From: Lachnospiraceae bacterium
Lineage (GTDB): Bacteria; Bacillota; Clostridia; Lachnospirales; Lachnospiraceae
DNA: 48,415 bases
Assembly: GCA_017938145.1 (NCBI GenBank)
Contig: JAGBCB010000028.1
Coordinates: 1-48,415 of the forward strand
Direction: 5' to 3'
Positions 15,948-24,602 of the stretch are shown in pieces. A program made the translations under genes and the position numbers. How positions within the stretch are numbered: position 1 is the first letter of the stretch; every line of letters begins with the position of its first letter. The notes below the pieces were generated by a model that saw nothing but the letters and a program-made list of their open reading frames with translations, was not told where the DNA came from and ran no database searches.

Positions 15948-18182
15948 ATGAGCAACGGAAAGCAGGTGACTGTAAATAAGGTGGCAAATAAGATTCCTAT
16001 TCTGTCATTTGGTAGAAATGGTGTGTTTGAAACTGCAAAGAACTTCTACACTGAAATGTATGCAGTGGAGCTTGTGAAGATTCAGGATGCAGAGATTTTT
16101 AAGCACAGAATCAACAAGTTATATCTGGAAATGCCGGGGGATGTGGTATTTCAGATGGTGGTTCATAACACGCTGATTCCAAAGGAAGAGTATTTACGAA
16201 CGGTACTGGTACCGCAGGGTGTTTATTCTCAGGCGGAGGTTTATAACCGGACATTGTTGGATGCCATGGATATCGGTTGTAATAACGTAAAGAAATTTGT
16301 GTATTTCGTGGTCGGGCATAAGGATTTTTCCATGGAACAGGCATCAAGGTTTTTCGAAGAATGCAGAGAAAGTATTGAAAAGGCTTTTGGCACCATCCGT
16401 ATTAGAAGACTTTCTACAATGGAACGTTTGGAAATGCTATATCACGTATTTAATCCAAAGAAAAATGCATTTGCCAATGAAATTGATTTAAAAAACGATG
16501 GACATCCGGATTTGGACCACCTGAAATACATGCACATGACGGAAAAGGATTTGATTGCTCCGGGTGCTTGGAATACAAGTCAGAGCCTGATAGATTACAT
16601 AATCTTGGAAGCGGGTCAGGAAGACCAATGCTTTTCCAGAAGCCTGTTTTTGAATTGTATTCCGAGGGAAGTAAGCATTAACGTGGTCTCGGATTTAACC
16701 AGTGTAGCCAGTAACATGCTTTTCTCTGTTTTCTATCATCCGGTAGATGTATCGGTTGGATTTGAGGAAAGCTCCGAGCAGGTCAAGAAAAACACAGTTG
16801 TTACGAGAAAACAGAAAAGGGAAACGATACAGGATAAGAAAAATCATACCATGATTACCTTTACGGAGCGTAAGGAAATCAATGAAGATGTATATTTTAA
16901 TGAAGCTGCTTTGAATACGACAAAAGAGCTTGTGGCATCCGGCAGTACCATGATGGAAGCTTCCATTTTAATAACGTTGTTTGCTGACAGTCTAGAAGAA
17001 CTGGACAGGAACACAGAAATGCTTCGGATTTCTGCAGCAAAGTTTGCTTGCAGTGTGAAAACACTGGATATGCTTCAGAAGGAAGCCTTTTGCTCTACGC
17101 TTCCGTTCTGCAGGCAGAGTGTTAATGTGAGCAGATTCCTTTCTGCGGAACGATTGGCACAGATTTCTCCGATTACGGCAACTGCTACCGGAAAGGCCGG
17201 TGGAGCATTTTATGGGTTAAATGCTATCAATGACAACTTGATTTGTATGAATCGGAAGCAGGGCGTGAATTTATCCGGTGTGATTACCGGTGCAGAGCAC
17301 TCCGGAAAAACATATCAGATGAAAAGAGAGATTATGAATGCCGTGCTTACAACGGATGATTATATCAATCTTGTAACTCTTGGAGAAGAATACGACGAGT
17401 TCATCCGTTCTCTGAATGGTGAGTTTGGAAAACTTCCATATTGTAATCCGTTTTGTATGACGGATGGCTATGGGCTTACTTCGGAGGATAAGGCTGCAAA
17501 GGAACTGTCCCTTACCGCTTTTGGAGGAAGCAGGGAAGAAGCAAGGGCATTACTTACGGAACAGATTGATTTTTCGGATATAGTTGCCGTGGAAACAGTG
17601 CTTGGGAAATATCCTGGCTTACAAAGGGCGTATCAAAATTTAAGTGATGATTTGGTGGGAAATACCAGTGGCAAGAGATTGACTGTGTACCATGCCAAAA
17701 ACCAGGAGGACTATCTGGCTGTCATGGAATATCTCTGGAACAAGAGTATTGATGATAAGAAGAACAACAAGACGAACTGGATTTTTCTCGACAGGGTGGA
17801 TATGTTCTTGGAAGAAAAGAATGGCGAAGAACAGGACTTGATTCTTCCATATTTATTAAAGTATCTGAAAGCCAGCAGTGATATCCGAAATGTGGTTACG
17901 GTATTGGTACAGGATGCGGTTGGGCTGATGGCGGCTAATGTTTCCAGTGCGATTGCGGTGGAAGAACTGGTGAGCAGTTGTGGGTATGTGAAATTGTTGA
18001 ATCAGGGACCGATTGAGAGAAAGCGGTTTACAGATGTGTTAAACATTCCAAATGCACTGCTTCCTTATATTACTTATGTGGAACCGGGACAGGGGTTAAT
18101 TATTACTCCGGTCAGTAATGTAGCCTTTAATGACAACTTCTTGGAGAAGGGAAATGAGTTTACAAAGTTGTTTCTGATATAA
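15948..18182 (+). CDS. VirB4/TraE-like conjugation ATPase
   Basis: A 744-residue soluble protein. The C-terminal half has Walker A G-A-E-H-S-G-K-T (448-455) and Walker B N-W-I-F-L-D-R-V-D (Asp615), as in VirB4 proteins of Firmicute ICEs. The N-terminal ~400 residues carry the variable VirB4 N-domain, including a C-F-S-R-S-L-F-L segment and a long helical linker. VirB4 ATPases power assembly of and transport through the type IV secretion channel at the inner face of the membrane. The length is typical. GGGGGAAT lies before the start. It is followed by a large membrane protein, the usual neighbour in Gram-positive ICEs. Confidence 0.85.
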   Translation: MSNGKQVTVNKVANKIPILSFGRNGVFETAKNFYTEMYAVELVKIQDAEIFKHRINKLYLEMPGDVVFQMVVHNTLIPKEEYLRTVLVPQGVYSQAEVYNRTLLDAMDIGCNNVKKFVYFVVGHKDFSMEQASRFFEECRESIEKAFGTIRIRRLSTMERLEMLYHVFNPKKNAFANEIDLKNDGHPDLDHLKYMHMTEKDLIAPGAWNTSQSLIDYIILEAGQEDQCFSRSLFLNCIPREVSINVVSDLTSVASNMLFSVFYHPVDVSVGFEESSEQVKKNTVVTRKQKRETIQDKKNHTMITFTERKEINEDVYFNEAALNTTKELVASGSTMMEASILITLFADSLEELDRNTEMLRISAAKFACSVKTLDMLQKEAFCSTLPFCRQSVNVSRFLSAERLAQISPITATATGKAGGAFYGLNAINDNLICMNRKQGVNLSGVITGAEHSGKTYQMKREIMNAVLTTDDYINLVTLGEEYDEFIRSLNGEFGKLPYCNPFCMTDGYGLTSEDKAAKELSLTAFGGSREEARALLTEQIDFSDIVAVETVLGKYPGLQRAYQNLSDDLVGNTSGKRLTVYHAKNQEDYLAVMEYLWNKSIDDKKNNKTNWIFLDRVDMFLEEKNGEEQDLILPYLLKYLKASSDIRNVVTVLVQDAVGLMAANVSSAIAVEELVSSCGYVKLLNQGPIERKRFTDVLNIPNALLPYITYVEPGQGLIITPVSNVAFNDNFLEKGNEFTKLFLI

Positions 18183-18188
18183 ACTATT

Positions 18189-18215
18189 CAGTCCTTCAAA
18201 GTACTTGGAGGACTG
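18189..18215 (+). other. Intergenic hairpin before the large transfer membrane protein
   Basis: CAGTCCTTCAA and TTGGAGGACTG form an 11-bp stem (one G-U) around AGTAC, between the VirB4 stop and the next Shine-Dalgarno. No U-tract follows, so it is more likely a processing or translation-control element than a terminator. Confidence 0.55.
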
Positions 18216-18239
18216 GAATTCTCGGAAAGGAGGTTGTCT

Positions 18240-21200
18240 ATGGATAAGGATGCATATATGTTGAAGCCGCAAGTAAACAGCGGTCAGTGCTTGGAGCATA
18301 CAAGAGGTACTTTGGAAAAAGCGTCCTTGTCAAGGAGCTTGGGTGGAACCATTGTCGGAAACGGTGCCTGGGTACATTGTGATGTACTTCCGAAGGGGAA
18401 AGAGAAGTATGAGTTTAACAGCTACATGGCACCGGATGTAAAACAGACAAAGAGTAAACCTGCAGAGGATAAGGAACGGTTGGAAGTGATGAGTGCCGGA
18501 GCAAAGGTGACAGCAGAAAATATGTATGCTTCCTCTATAGATATGAAATCTGTTCGGCAGGTTCCCAAAGCAGAAGTAAAGTGCAGAATCATTGCTCCGG
18601 AGTTTAAAGTGGTGGATGCTCCTAAATCAGTGAAACGGATTAGGATGGCTGGTGTGAAGAAGCCGGGAGAAATACGCACGGTAAAGAAGAATGTAGAAAC
18701 GACGGAGAAAAAGAATGTGACATCCTCTGATATGGCTGTAGCAAAGCGCAGGTTTGTCAGAGAGAATGGCCGGTTCTGGAAGGATATTTGTGAAACAGGT
18801 CAGGCGATAGAATATGCTGCCCGTGATGCGGTGGATGCAGATGGGGAAGCTGCTACAGAAACAGTAAGGGAATTTAGATATAATACAACAGACCTTATGG
18901 AGTACCTGAGTGCTTCCGGTGCCAGAAGTGTGTATGAAATGACACTCACAAAGGCAACTAATGTGGAAGAAGCGACAGCGCAGGCGGAAATGCTGATAAA
19001 AGATGGGAAGCTGACACTTTCTGATTTGGCAGGAAAGGGCGGAAGCATAAAAGACAAGCTGAAAATTGCAGGGATAAAGTCTTCTACGGTGAAGCATATT
19101 GTTAGGAATCAAGAACTGGTAAAAAGCGTTTTGGAAACAAAGCAGATATTCCTTGATTTTTCTACGGCTACCGGGCGATTTGATGAAACAATGGTCAATT
19201 TCATCAACAGTAAGGATATTTTTCAGCATGAATTGTTTTCTGGGGAGTTTAAACAGGCAGCAGGTATTTATTTTCAGGCATCTGGGAATGAATTACTTCG
19301 GAGTATCAATCCGGCCAATATGACTGCAAAGGAGATTGGCAAGCTGCTTAAGAATCCTGAGAAGTATGACATATCGGTACAGGATATGAGTGTACTGAAA
19401 GTTCTACATCAAAATGCATTATCCGGTAAAGCAAAAGATATAACCAGATATGCCTATGGTGTACGTGGTCGGTTAAAAGATGGATGGCGTTTCTTTGGTA
19501 ATGTGGCAAGGAAAATGAATGAGGAGCCGGTGGCTCTTGGGGTAAGAAAGATTTATTCGGTTTATAACGGCACAAGAGCTGCTTATCACATGTTTGACTT
19601 TACAGAGAGGATGTCGTTCAAGACAATCCGTTTTGCGGGCAAGGTAGTATTTCTTAATCCGGTATCAAGATATGTCGGACAGAAAGTGAGACAGGGAACA
19701 AAGGTACTCAAAGATACGGTTTCAACTGCAGTAAAGGCTACGGATACTGTGAAAAAAGCCACAAAAACTGCAAACAAAATCAAAGGTGCAGTGAACAAAA
19801 ATGAGAAGGTCGTAAAGGTCAAACGGATAGCGGAGCAGATAAAGAACAAAACAGCATCCGTAAAAGTGCAGGCGACCAGACTGAATAATAAGCGCCGGGC
19901 GGTTTCCCGCAGAATGAAGTCTGCAAAGAACAAAGCTAAGCGTGTGGCAAAGGCTCCTGTAACTATTCTTACAAAACCATTTTCTATCTTTGTCATTGGC
20001 ACTTTTCGGTTAAAAGAGTTCCTTATGAACAAATTACTGCTTCCGTTTGCCGGAGGACTCTTGATATTTGTAATGATATATTTCCTATTGATAATAGTTT
20101 CCGGACTTTGCCTTAGTATGCTACAGAAATCCAAGGAAGTAATCTTTCTGGAAAGGGAAGAATTGCAGGAACTGGTGGACTATGTAGATGACTTAGGGGA
20201 AGCAGTGTACGAAGAATCCTATGAGATAGCAACAGGAACACCTATTTCGGATGAAGTTTACAACAATGTTTCCTTATATTATTACGGAAGTCCAAAGTCA
20301 GCAAATGATCCGACCAGTGGCTATTATCATCACGGTGGAGTATCCGTGGATGAGGAGTTGTTGAATGGATGGCATATTTACTATCTGGATAGTAACGGTT
20401 CTGTTATAGGGGAGATGGCTTCCAATACGAAGGACATTATCAGTCTGGCTACGGTCATGATGTCAAATAATTCGGATGATTACGATGAGTACAAGCACCT
20501 GATAGATGATATGTGGGGTGGCATGGTTCCGGTGATTACGGCTAAAGAAAGTGAAATCTATCATACGGAGTATTCCACGGATACATACCCTTTTGATGGT
20601 AGCAGTTATTATTGCAATAAAGCTTCTTTCTATACAGGCTATAATTCTGCATCCGGAGATGGTGTATGTTTCTATGAAAATCCGGTCAGCCAGAAGACAA
20701 CAACGCCAACCGTATACGGTTATCATGTATCAGGAAAGGGTTGTGATTATACAGAATGGTATGAGTTGGAGTTAGATTGTAGCAGAACGGAAGACGACCA
20801 TATCCATACAGAAGAGAATGGCTGCTATGAAAAAGAGTGGTACCGGAATTACTATTGTCCAGGGCATGATGCTTTGCATTGCTCTTATGGATATCGTGAT
20901 ATCAACATTTACATTACGTTGCTAACCAAGGAAGATTACTTTTCGGGAACTACCAGTGAGAGCAGCACGATTATGACATATAAGGTTCCGACAAATTTTG
21001 AAGCTACGGAGTTTGAAGAGAAAACAGCTGTGGTAAATTACAGGGCGCATTTGGATGGTTATCGAAAACGTATGAAAGATTTCTTTGCGAATGGTGCATG
21101 GGATTATACAAATCACTTGATTAATGCGTCTGTTGATGAAGATACTGGTGAATTATCCTGTGATATTCCAAGAGTAAATGCGAATGGAAGCGTGAGTCAG

Positions 21201-21305
21201 GGATCCGAGGAACGATGTACCGGGAATATTGAATGGTGCAACTCAATATATCATGGCGATTGGTCTGATGTACTAGCAGGAGAAGAAAGGGGGACAAGCC
21301 AATGA
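18240..21305 (+). CDS. Large transfer membrane protein, apparently lacking a C-terminal cell-wall hydrolase
   Basis: A 1021-residue protein. About 600 cytosolic residues end in a very basic Lys/Arg helix region (about 500-590). One strong membrane segment spans about residues 601-625. The remaining ~390 residues are predicted outside, with many cysteines, tyrosines and acidic residues. In related Gram-positive ICEs the gene after virB4 usually encodes a membrane protein ending in an NlpC/P60 or CHAP wall hydrolase. Here no catalytic Cys-His pattern of that kind is visible and the chain ends soon after an N-I-E-W-C segment, so the hydrolase part may be missing. ATG at 18240 is chosen because AAAGGAGG lies 6 nt upstream. 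Its stop overlaps the xis start (ATGA). Confidence 0.65.
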   Translation: MDKDAYMLKPQVNSGQCLEHTRGTLEKASLSRSLGGTIVGNGAWVHCDVLPKGKEKYEFNSYMAPDVKQTKSKPAEDKERLEVMSAGAKVTAENMYASSIDMKSVRQVPKAEVKCRIIAPEFKVVDAPKSVKRIRMAGVKKPGEIRTVKKNVETTEKKNVTSSDMAVAKRRFVRENGRFWKDICETGQAIEYAARDAVDADGEAATETVREFRYNTTDLMEYLSASGARSVYEMTLTKATNVEEATAQAEMLIKDGKLTLSDLAGKGGSIKDKLKIAGIKSSTVKHIVRNQELVKSVLETKQIFLDFSTATGRFDETMVNFINSKDIFQHELFSGEFKQAAGIYFQASGNELLRSINPANMTAKEIGKLLKNPEKYDISVQDMSVLKVLHQNALSGKAKDITRYAYGVRGRLKDGWRFFGNVARKMNEEPVALGVRKIYSVYNGTRAAYHMFDFTERMSFKTIRFAGKVVFLNPVSRYVGQKVRQGTKVLKDTVSTAVKATDTVKKATKTANKIKGAVNKNEKVVKVKRIAEQIKNKTASVKVQATRLNNKRRAVSRRMKSAKNKAKRVAKAPVTILTKPFSIFVIGTFRLKEFLMNKLLLPFAGGLLIFVMIYFLLIIVSGLCLSMLQKSKEVIFLEREELQELVDYVDDLGEAVYEESYEIATGTPISDEVYNNVSLYYYGSPKSANDPTSGYYHHGGVSVDEELLNGWHIYYLDSNGSVIGEMASNTKDIISLATVMMSNNSDDYDEYKHLIDDMWGGMVPVITAKESEIYHTEYSTDTYPFDGSSYYCNKASFYTGYNSASGDGVCFYENPVSQKTTTPTVYGYHVSGKGCDYTEWYELELDCSRTEDDHIHTEENGCYEKEWYRNYYCPGHDALHCSYGYRDINIYITLLTKEDYFSGTTSESSTIMTYKVPTNFEATEFEEKTAVVNYRAHLDGYRKRMKDFFANGAWDYTNHLINASVDEDTGELSCDIPRVNANGSVSQGSEERCTGNIEWCNSIYHGDWSDVLAGEERGTSQ

Positions 21306-21499
21306 AGGAAAAAGTACCGATTTATCAAAAACAGAATCTGACGTTAGAAGAAGCGGCGGAATATTCGAATATAGGCATCAATAGATTAACCATGTTAATC
21401 AAGCAGCCTCATTGTAATTTTGTTCTCCGGGTAGGTAACAAAAGGCTGATAAAAAGGGAATTATTCGATAAATTTATCGAGTCTGTTGACATGATTTAA
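21302..21499 (+). CDS. xis: Excisionase (Xis, Tn916 type)
   Basis: A 65-residue basic protein with a winged-helix excisionase pattern: L-T-L-E-E-A-A-E-Y-S-N-I-G-I-N-R-L at 13-29, then L-R-V-G-N-K-R-L-I-K-R-E-L-F-D-K-F-I. This is the DNA-binding plan of Tn916-type Xis and MerR-like excisionases. Such proteins bend the element end and steer integrase toward excision. The start overlaps the preceding stop by 4 bp, so xis is made only when the transfer operon is translated. It lies 77 bp before int, the usual order at the right end of Tn916-like elements. Confidence 0.85.
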   Translation: MKEKVPIYQKQNLTLEEAAEYSNIGINRLTMLIKQPHCNFVLRVGNKRLIKRELFDKFIESVDMI

Positions 21500-21528
21500 T
21501 TGAAAAAAGAGGGCTATTATGGTATAAT
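21500..21528 (+). promoter_or_regulatory. Promoter of int, placed across a terminator arm
   Basis: TTGAAA (21500-21505), a 17-nt spacer and TATAAT (21523-21528) form a near-consensus promoter. The spacer contains the 5' arm of the hairpin described at 21510-21562, so the start site (about 21535) falls in the hairpin loop. Confidence 0.75.
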
Positions 21529-21562
21529 ATTAATGCATATAATATTCATAATAGCCCTTTTT
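21510..21562 (+). terminator. Terminator between xis and int
   Basis: AGGGCTATTATG (21510-21521) pairs perfectly with CATAATAGCCCT (21547-21558), followed by a T-run and preceded by an A-run, so it can work in both directions. Transcripts arriving from xis would carry both arms. Transcripts from the int promoter would lack the 5' arm. Confidence 0.75.
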
Positions 21563-21576
21563 ATGGAGGGTTACAT

Positions 21577-22833
21577 ATGACTATTAAGAAAGATAAAAAG
21601 AATAGAAACTTGATGCAGAATGAAGACCAAAGAGCAGATGGGAGGTATAGATACCGGTATACAGATAAATATGGTAAAAGACGAGATATATACGCATGGA
21701 AATTAGTTCCTACGGATAAGACACCAGCTGGTAAGAAAGAAGATTTAAGCTTAAGAGAAAAGATTCGGGAAATCGAAAGAGACACTATGGATGGTATTGA
21801 TACCTATACATCCCATTCTTCGGTGAATGAATTGATTGAAGCATACTTAAAACTGAAAATCCAGTTGGCAGTAACGACAAAGGAAAATTATCATCATATG
21901 TGGGAGAAAAACATCAAAGACAGTTTTATCGGAAAAGCGCGAGTGTGTGATGTAAAGAAATCTGATATCCAGAGATTTTATGCATATTTGAAAGAGGAAA
22001 GAAACTTTACAACGAATACCATTCAGTTGTATCAGAATTTACTTTTCCCTGCATTTCAGATGGCCGTTGATGATAGTGTAATCCGATTAAATCCGTGTAG
22101 AAATTGCATGAAGGATTACGCAAGGGGGTCAATGTCTTCTACGAAACTTCCGTTATCCAGAGTTGAGCAGGAGAAGCTTTTAAAGTTTGTAAAAGAGGAT
22201 TATATTTATAAGCCATCTTATCCATTGATTGCATTTCTTCTTGGAACCGGATGCAGAATTAGTGAAGCTCTTGGAATGACATGGGATGATATAAACTTTG
22301 AGGAACGGTATGTGAGTGTCAATCATCAGGTGATTTACAAGAAAAAGGATGGTGCAGTGGTTTATTTTGCGGCTCCAACAAAAACGAAAAAGGAGCGAAA
22401 GGTACCGATTCAGAAGGACTTGCTTGAAATCTTGAGGAAGCTTAGGGATGATACTTATTTCATTAGCAAAGCATCAGGGTTTGAAGTAGATGGATATAGC
22501 AATTTCGTATTCATCAACAATGCAGGAAAGCTGAAAACCCAGCATACGATTGTACGTACTTTTCATGGAATCCGGGATGCATATAATAAAGAAGAAACGG
22601 CTAAGGCTTATGAAGAATCAAGAGAGCCGGTACTTCTTCCGGATTTTACCCCACACACTTTACGACATACTTTCTGTACCCGCATGGCAGAGAATGGGGT
22701 AGATGTGAAAGTGTTACAGGAAATTATGGGACATGCTAATATATCAGTTACTATGCAAGTGTACAATCATGCTGATTTTGCCAGAACTCAAAAGGCTGTG
22801 GAAAGTTTACCAGACGTATTAACAGCAATATAA
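21577..22833 (+). CDS. int: Tyrosine recombinase / ICE integrase (Tn916 type)
   Basis: A 418-residue site-specific recombinase. The first ~70 residues resemble the Tn916 Int arm-binding domain (R-Y-R-Y-R-Y-T-D-x-x-G-K-R). A core-binding SAM-like domain follows at about 80-180, then the catalytic domain with Arg227 (G-C-R-I-S-E-A-L), a Lys-rich beta hairpin (T-K-T-K-K-E-R-K-V-P-I), H360-x-x-R363 (H-T-L-R-H-T-F), the G-H-A-N histidine and the nucleophile Tyr396 (M-Q-V-Y-N-H). All catalytic residues are present and the length is typical, so it is probably active. GGAGGGTTACAT precedes the start. It integrates and excises the ICE with Xis. Confidence 0.93.
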   Translation: MTIKKDKKNRNLMQNEDQRADGRYRYRYTDKYGKRRDIYAWKLVPTDKTPAGKKEDLSLREKIREIERDTMDGIDTYTSHSSVNELIEAYLKLKIQLAVTTKENYHHMWEKNIKDSFIGKARVCDVKKSDIQRFYAYLKEERNFTTNTIQLYQNLLFPAFQMAVDDSVIRLNPCRNCMKDYARGSMSSTKLPLSRVEQEKLLKFVKEDYIYKPSYPLIAFLLGTGCRISEALGMTWDDINFEERYVSVNHQVIYKKKDGAVVYFAAPTKTKKERKVPIQKDLLEILRKLRDDTYFISKASGFEVDGYSNFVFINNAGKLKTQHTIVRTFHGIRDAYNKEETAKAYEESREPVLLPDFTPHTLRHTFCTRMAENGVDVKVLQEIMGHANISVTMQVYNHADFARTQKAVESLPDVLTAI

Positions 22834-22837
22834 TCTG

Positions 22838-22881
22838 TTATACCCCAATTGGGGGGGTTACCACATTTTATACCCCAATTG
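22838..22881 (+). repeat. Two direct repeats, candidate integrase arm sites
   Basis: TTATACCCCAATTG occurs at 22838-22851 and 22868-22881, 30 bp apart start to start, immediately after the int stop. Tn916-type integrases bind directly repeated arm sites near the element end, so these fit by position. The first copy is also part of the palindrome CCCCAATTGGGG. Confidence 0.6.
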
Positions 22882-23035
22882 ATTTAATGCTTATAACGAG
22901 ATATAAAGAAATATATATATTTACAAAATAACTCAATGGTGATTTGAAGACTTTTAAGTACTTATAAAGCGATACATGGCTTGGGTGTCTAGTACAACAA
23001 GAAGGAAGTTATTGCAGCTGAGTAATGAGCAAACT
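22882..23035. other. Element-chromosome junction region (attR expected)
   Basis: No gene is visible. The stretch is AT-rich and contains a near-palindrome centred on TAAGTACTTA (about 22949-22967) that could be a recombination core. The junction itself cannot be located without the left end or an empty site. Confidence 0.4.
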
Positions 23036-23066
23036 AAAAGGACTTCAGAAATGAAGTCCTTTTTTG
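23036..23066. terminator. Bidirectional terminator at the 3' end of yprB
   Basis: AAAAGGACTTCA and TGAAGTCCTTTT form a 12-bp stem around GAAA. An A-run on the left and T-run on the right let it terminate the minus-strand yprB transcript and any plus-strand transcript leaving the ICE. Confidence 0.85.
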
Positions 23067-24173
23067 TTACTTACTTTTATGCAGAAAATGTGCAAAGCAC
23101 GCAGTGATAAATTCTTTGTTTACAGCCAACTCGTTGGTATATTCCACATATCCCGGTAAAACCTTATACTCTTTGTAAAACAGCGGTAACTCCGCCAATT
23201 CTTCTTTCTGCTCCGGCTTGATAAACGGTAGCGTCAAGAACATCCCGCTCTTTTTCTGATAGGCGGTAGCAGGTTTACACTTTTCTTTGGCATCTTTATC
23301 TACCCATTCTGCCACGCTTACATGGACAGCAGTGTCCTCATACTTCAAATAATAGTAATTCTTGTAATCTTTAAAAAAGTACTTTAATTCCCCTTCATAA
23401 AAAGGTAAAAGCAGGTCCGTTTCTTTTTCTGTTACCGTGAGGATACAGTCATTTTGCATCAGGGAAATCGGAAAGGGCAGTAACGGAAAATCAAAGGTGT
23501 ATAGCAGACCTTGCTCTAACTTGATAACGGAAGGCTGTAAGTTCCCTGCAAAAAAATCGGGAAGTCTGGTTTTGTTATACAAGTAAAACAGTCCGATTAA
23601 GTCGTCATGGTTGTGAAGCAGCATGACATAACGCAGGGCGTCTGCTTCTTCGGAGTTTCCGGTCAGGGTGGCAAGACGGTATTTGCCGGCATAGGCTGCG
23701 TAAACGTCCGTTAATTCGCCGCCGGAGAAGGAGTCTTCTCTGGTAAACCCGGCACATTGCTCCAATGTTTTCTGTTTGAAATCAGGAAAGGCAGTGTGTT
23801 TTTTAAACGGTAACAAAAGTTTATATATATCCAAGGTACCTTCGCCATCAATTACGTAAGACAGGCAGTGGCGCTTGAACTTTTTGTTTAAATACGGTAT
23901 ATCAAAGCCGGTGCCGTTGTAGTGCACCAGGCGGGGATAATTCTTTACAAAATCCCGGAAGGAGGCGAGAACTTCTTTTTCTTCAGAATACTCGTCACAG
24001 AACCATTGAAGCAGGGTTGGTACACCATCTTCCAGGCAAACGGCACCAATCAGGTAAAGGTAGCTGGTGTCTGCGGAAAGACCGGTGGTTTCAATATCGA
24101 ACAGCAGGGTATCAGAAGGCAAAGAAAGACCCTGAAATTTTTCGGTATTCAGTTTTGTGCGGATTAATTTCAT
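23067..24173 (-). CDS. yprB: YprB-type ribonuclease H-like exonuclease
   Basis: A 368-residue protein with DEDD exonuclease motifs: F-D-I-E-T-T-G (Asp26, Glu28), H-Y-N-G-T-G-F-D in the middle and H-N-H-D-D-L near residue 205. This matches the YprB/RNase_H_2 family of Firmicutes, which are 3'-5' exonuclease-like proteins of uncertain substrate. The C-terminal third is an unassigned beta-rich region. ATG 24173 is chosen because the residues encoded further upstream overlap the divergent promoters and show no family similarity. It is divergent from the ruvAB group and ends at the ICE junction, but the ICE does not interrupt it. Confidence 0.8.
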   Translation of the reverse strand: MKLIRTKLNTEKFQGLSLPSDTLLFDIETTGLSADTSYLYLIGAVCLEDGVPTLLQWFCDEYSEEKEVLASFRDFVKNYPRLVHYNGTGFDIPYLNKKFKRHCLSYVIDGEGTLDIYKLLLPFKKHTAFPDFKQKTLEQCAGFTREDSFSGGELTDVYAAYAGKYRLATLTGNSEEADALRYVMLLHNHDDLIGLFYLYNKTRLPDFFAGNLQPSVIKLEQGLLYTFDFPLLPFPISLMQNDCILTVTEKETDLLLPFYEGELKYFFKDYKNYYYLKYEDTAVHVSVAEWVDKDAKEKCKPATAYQKKSGMFLTLPFIKPEQKEELAELPLFYKEYKVLPGYVEYTNELAVNKEFITACFAHFLHKSK

Positions 24174-24252
24174 GGAGTACTTTCCTTTCCGGAGTATTTG
24201 CCTATTGGTAGTGAAACACCATAAATTGTCACATTTTGTATCAATCAACAGT

Positions 24253-24281
24253 ATTTTATCATAAATCTTGCATTCTCTCAA
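24253..24281 (-). promoter_or_regulatory. Promoter of yprB
   Basis: On the minus strand TTGAGA (24276-24281), a 17-nt spacer and TAAAAT (24253-24258) lie about 80 bp upstream of the ATG. Confidence 0.55.
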
Positions 24282-24309
24282 GAAAAAACACTTCCTATTT
24301 GAACCAATG

Positions 24310-24319
24310 TTTGGTATAA
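24310..24319 (+). promoter_or_regulatory. Extended -10 promoter of the zinc-ribbon/ruvAB group
   Basis: TATAAT at 24314-24319 is preceded by TGG, an extended -10, 38 bp before the ATG at 24357. The -35 region is weak. Confidence 0.55.
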
Positions 24320-24356
24320 TAGAGTCAATAAAATGGCGATAGAATGGGGTGGGGTC

Positions 24357-24602
24357 ATGCACTGGAGCAAATGTAAATTTTGCGGCACCGTATATCCAAC
24401 AAAAAAGGTAGAAGTGGTTTGCAAAAATTGCAAGCCTATCGATGAAGCCTTGTTTTCTAAAATCGAGGCTTATCTGCAGCAGTTTCCCCATAGCAACGCC
24501 ATGCAGATTGCAGAAGGCTGCCAGATTTCCGTTTTGGAGGTTTTGCAGTATATAGATGAAGGAAGGCTGCAGCTTTCCAAAGGAGAGTTTAAACGGTTAT
24601 GA
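24357..24602 (+). CDS. Small zinc-ribbon, MerR-like protein
   Basis: An 81-residue protein with an N-terminal C-K-F-C-G ... C-K-N-C zinc ribbon (about residues 5-26) followed by a helical part ([23 protein letters not shown]). The latter resembles the helix-turn-helix of flagellar-operon-type proteins (YvyF/TIGR03826-like), a comparison made on pattern only. ATG 24357 follows GGGGTGGGG directly. It overlaps ruvA by 4 bp (ATGA), so it is coupled to the recombination genes. Function unknown; DNA binding is plausible. Confidence 0.6.
   Translation: MHWSKCKFCGTVYPTKKVEVVCKNCKPIDEALFSKIEAYLQQFPHSNAMQIAEGCQISVLEVLQYIDEGRLQLSKGEFKRL

Larger units (their letters stand above)
1..22990. mobile_element. 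Right-hand portion of an integrative conjugative element (ICE)
   Basis: Surface-adhesin genes, an ArdC-like gene, a VirB4-like ATPase, a large transfer membrane protein, an excisionase and a Tn916-type tyrosine integrase lie in one direction and end beside ordinary chromosomal genes (yprB, ruvAB). In the Tn916 family, xis and int sit at one end of the element, so the right end should fall between the int stop (22833) and the yprB terminator (23036). The left end, relaxase, coupling protein and remaining channel genes are not visible and would lie to the left of position 1. The exact right boundary (attR) cannot be fixed without the other end. The HEPN gene and the intron at the left edge are assumed to be inside the element. 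Confidence 0.75.

Noticed and set aside
22838-22860. Terminator of int from CCCCAATTGGGG
   Set aside because: There is no loop and no T-run. The sequence recurs as a direct repeat, so a protein-binding role is more likely.
24174-24491. N-terminal extension of yprB up to an upstream ATG at 24491
   Set aside because: The extra 106 residues overlap both divergent promoters and the zinc-ribbon gene and show no family-like pattern.
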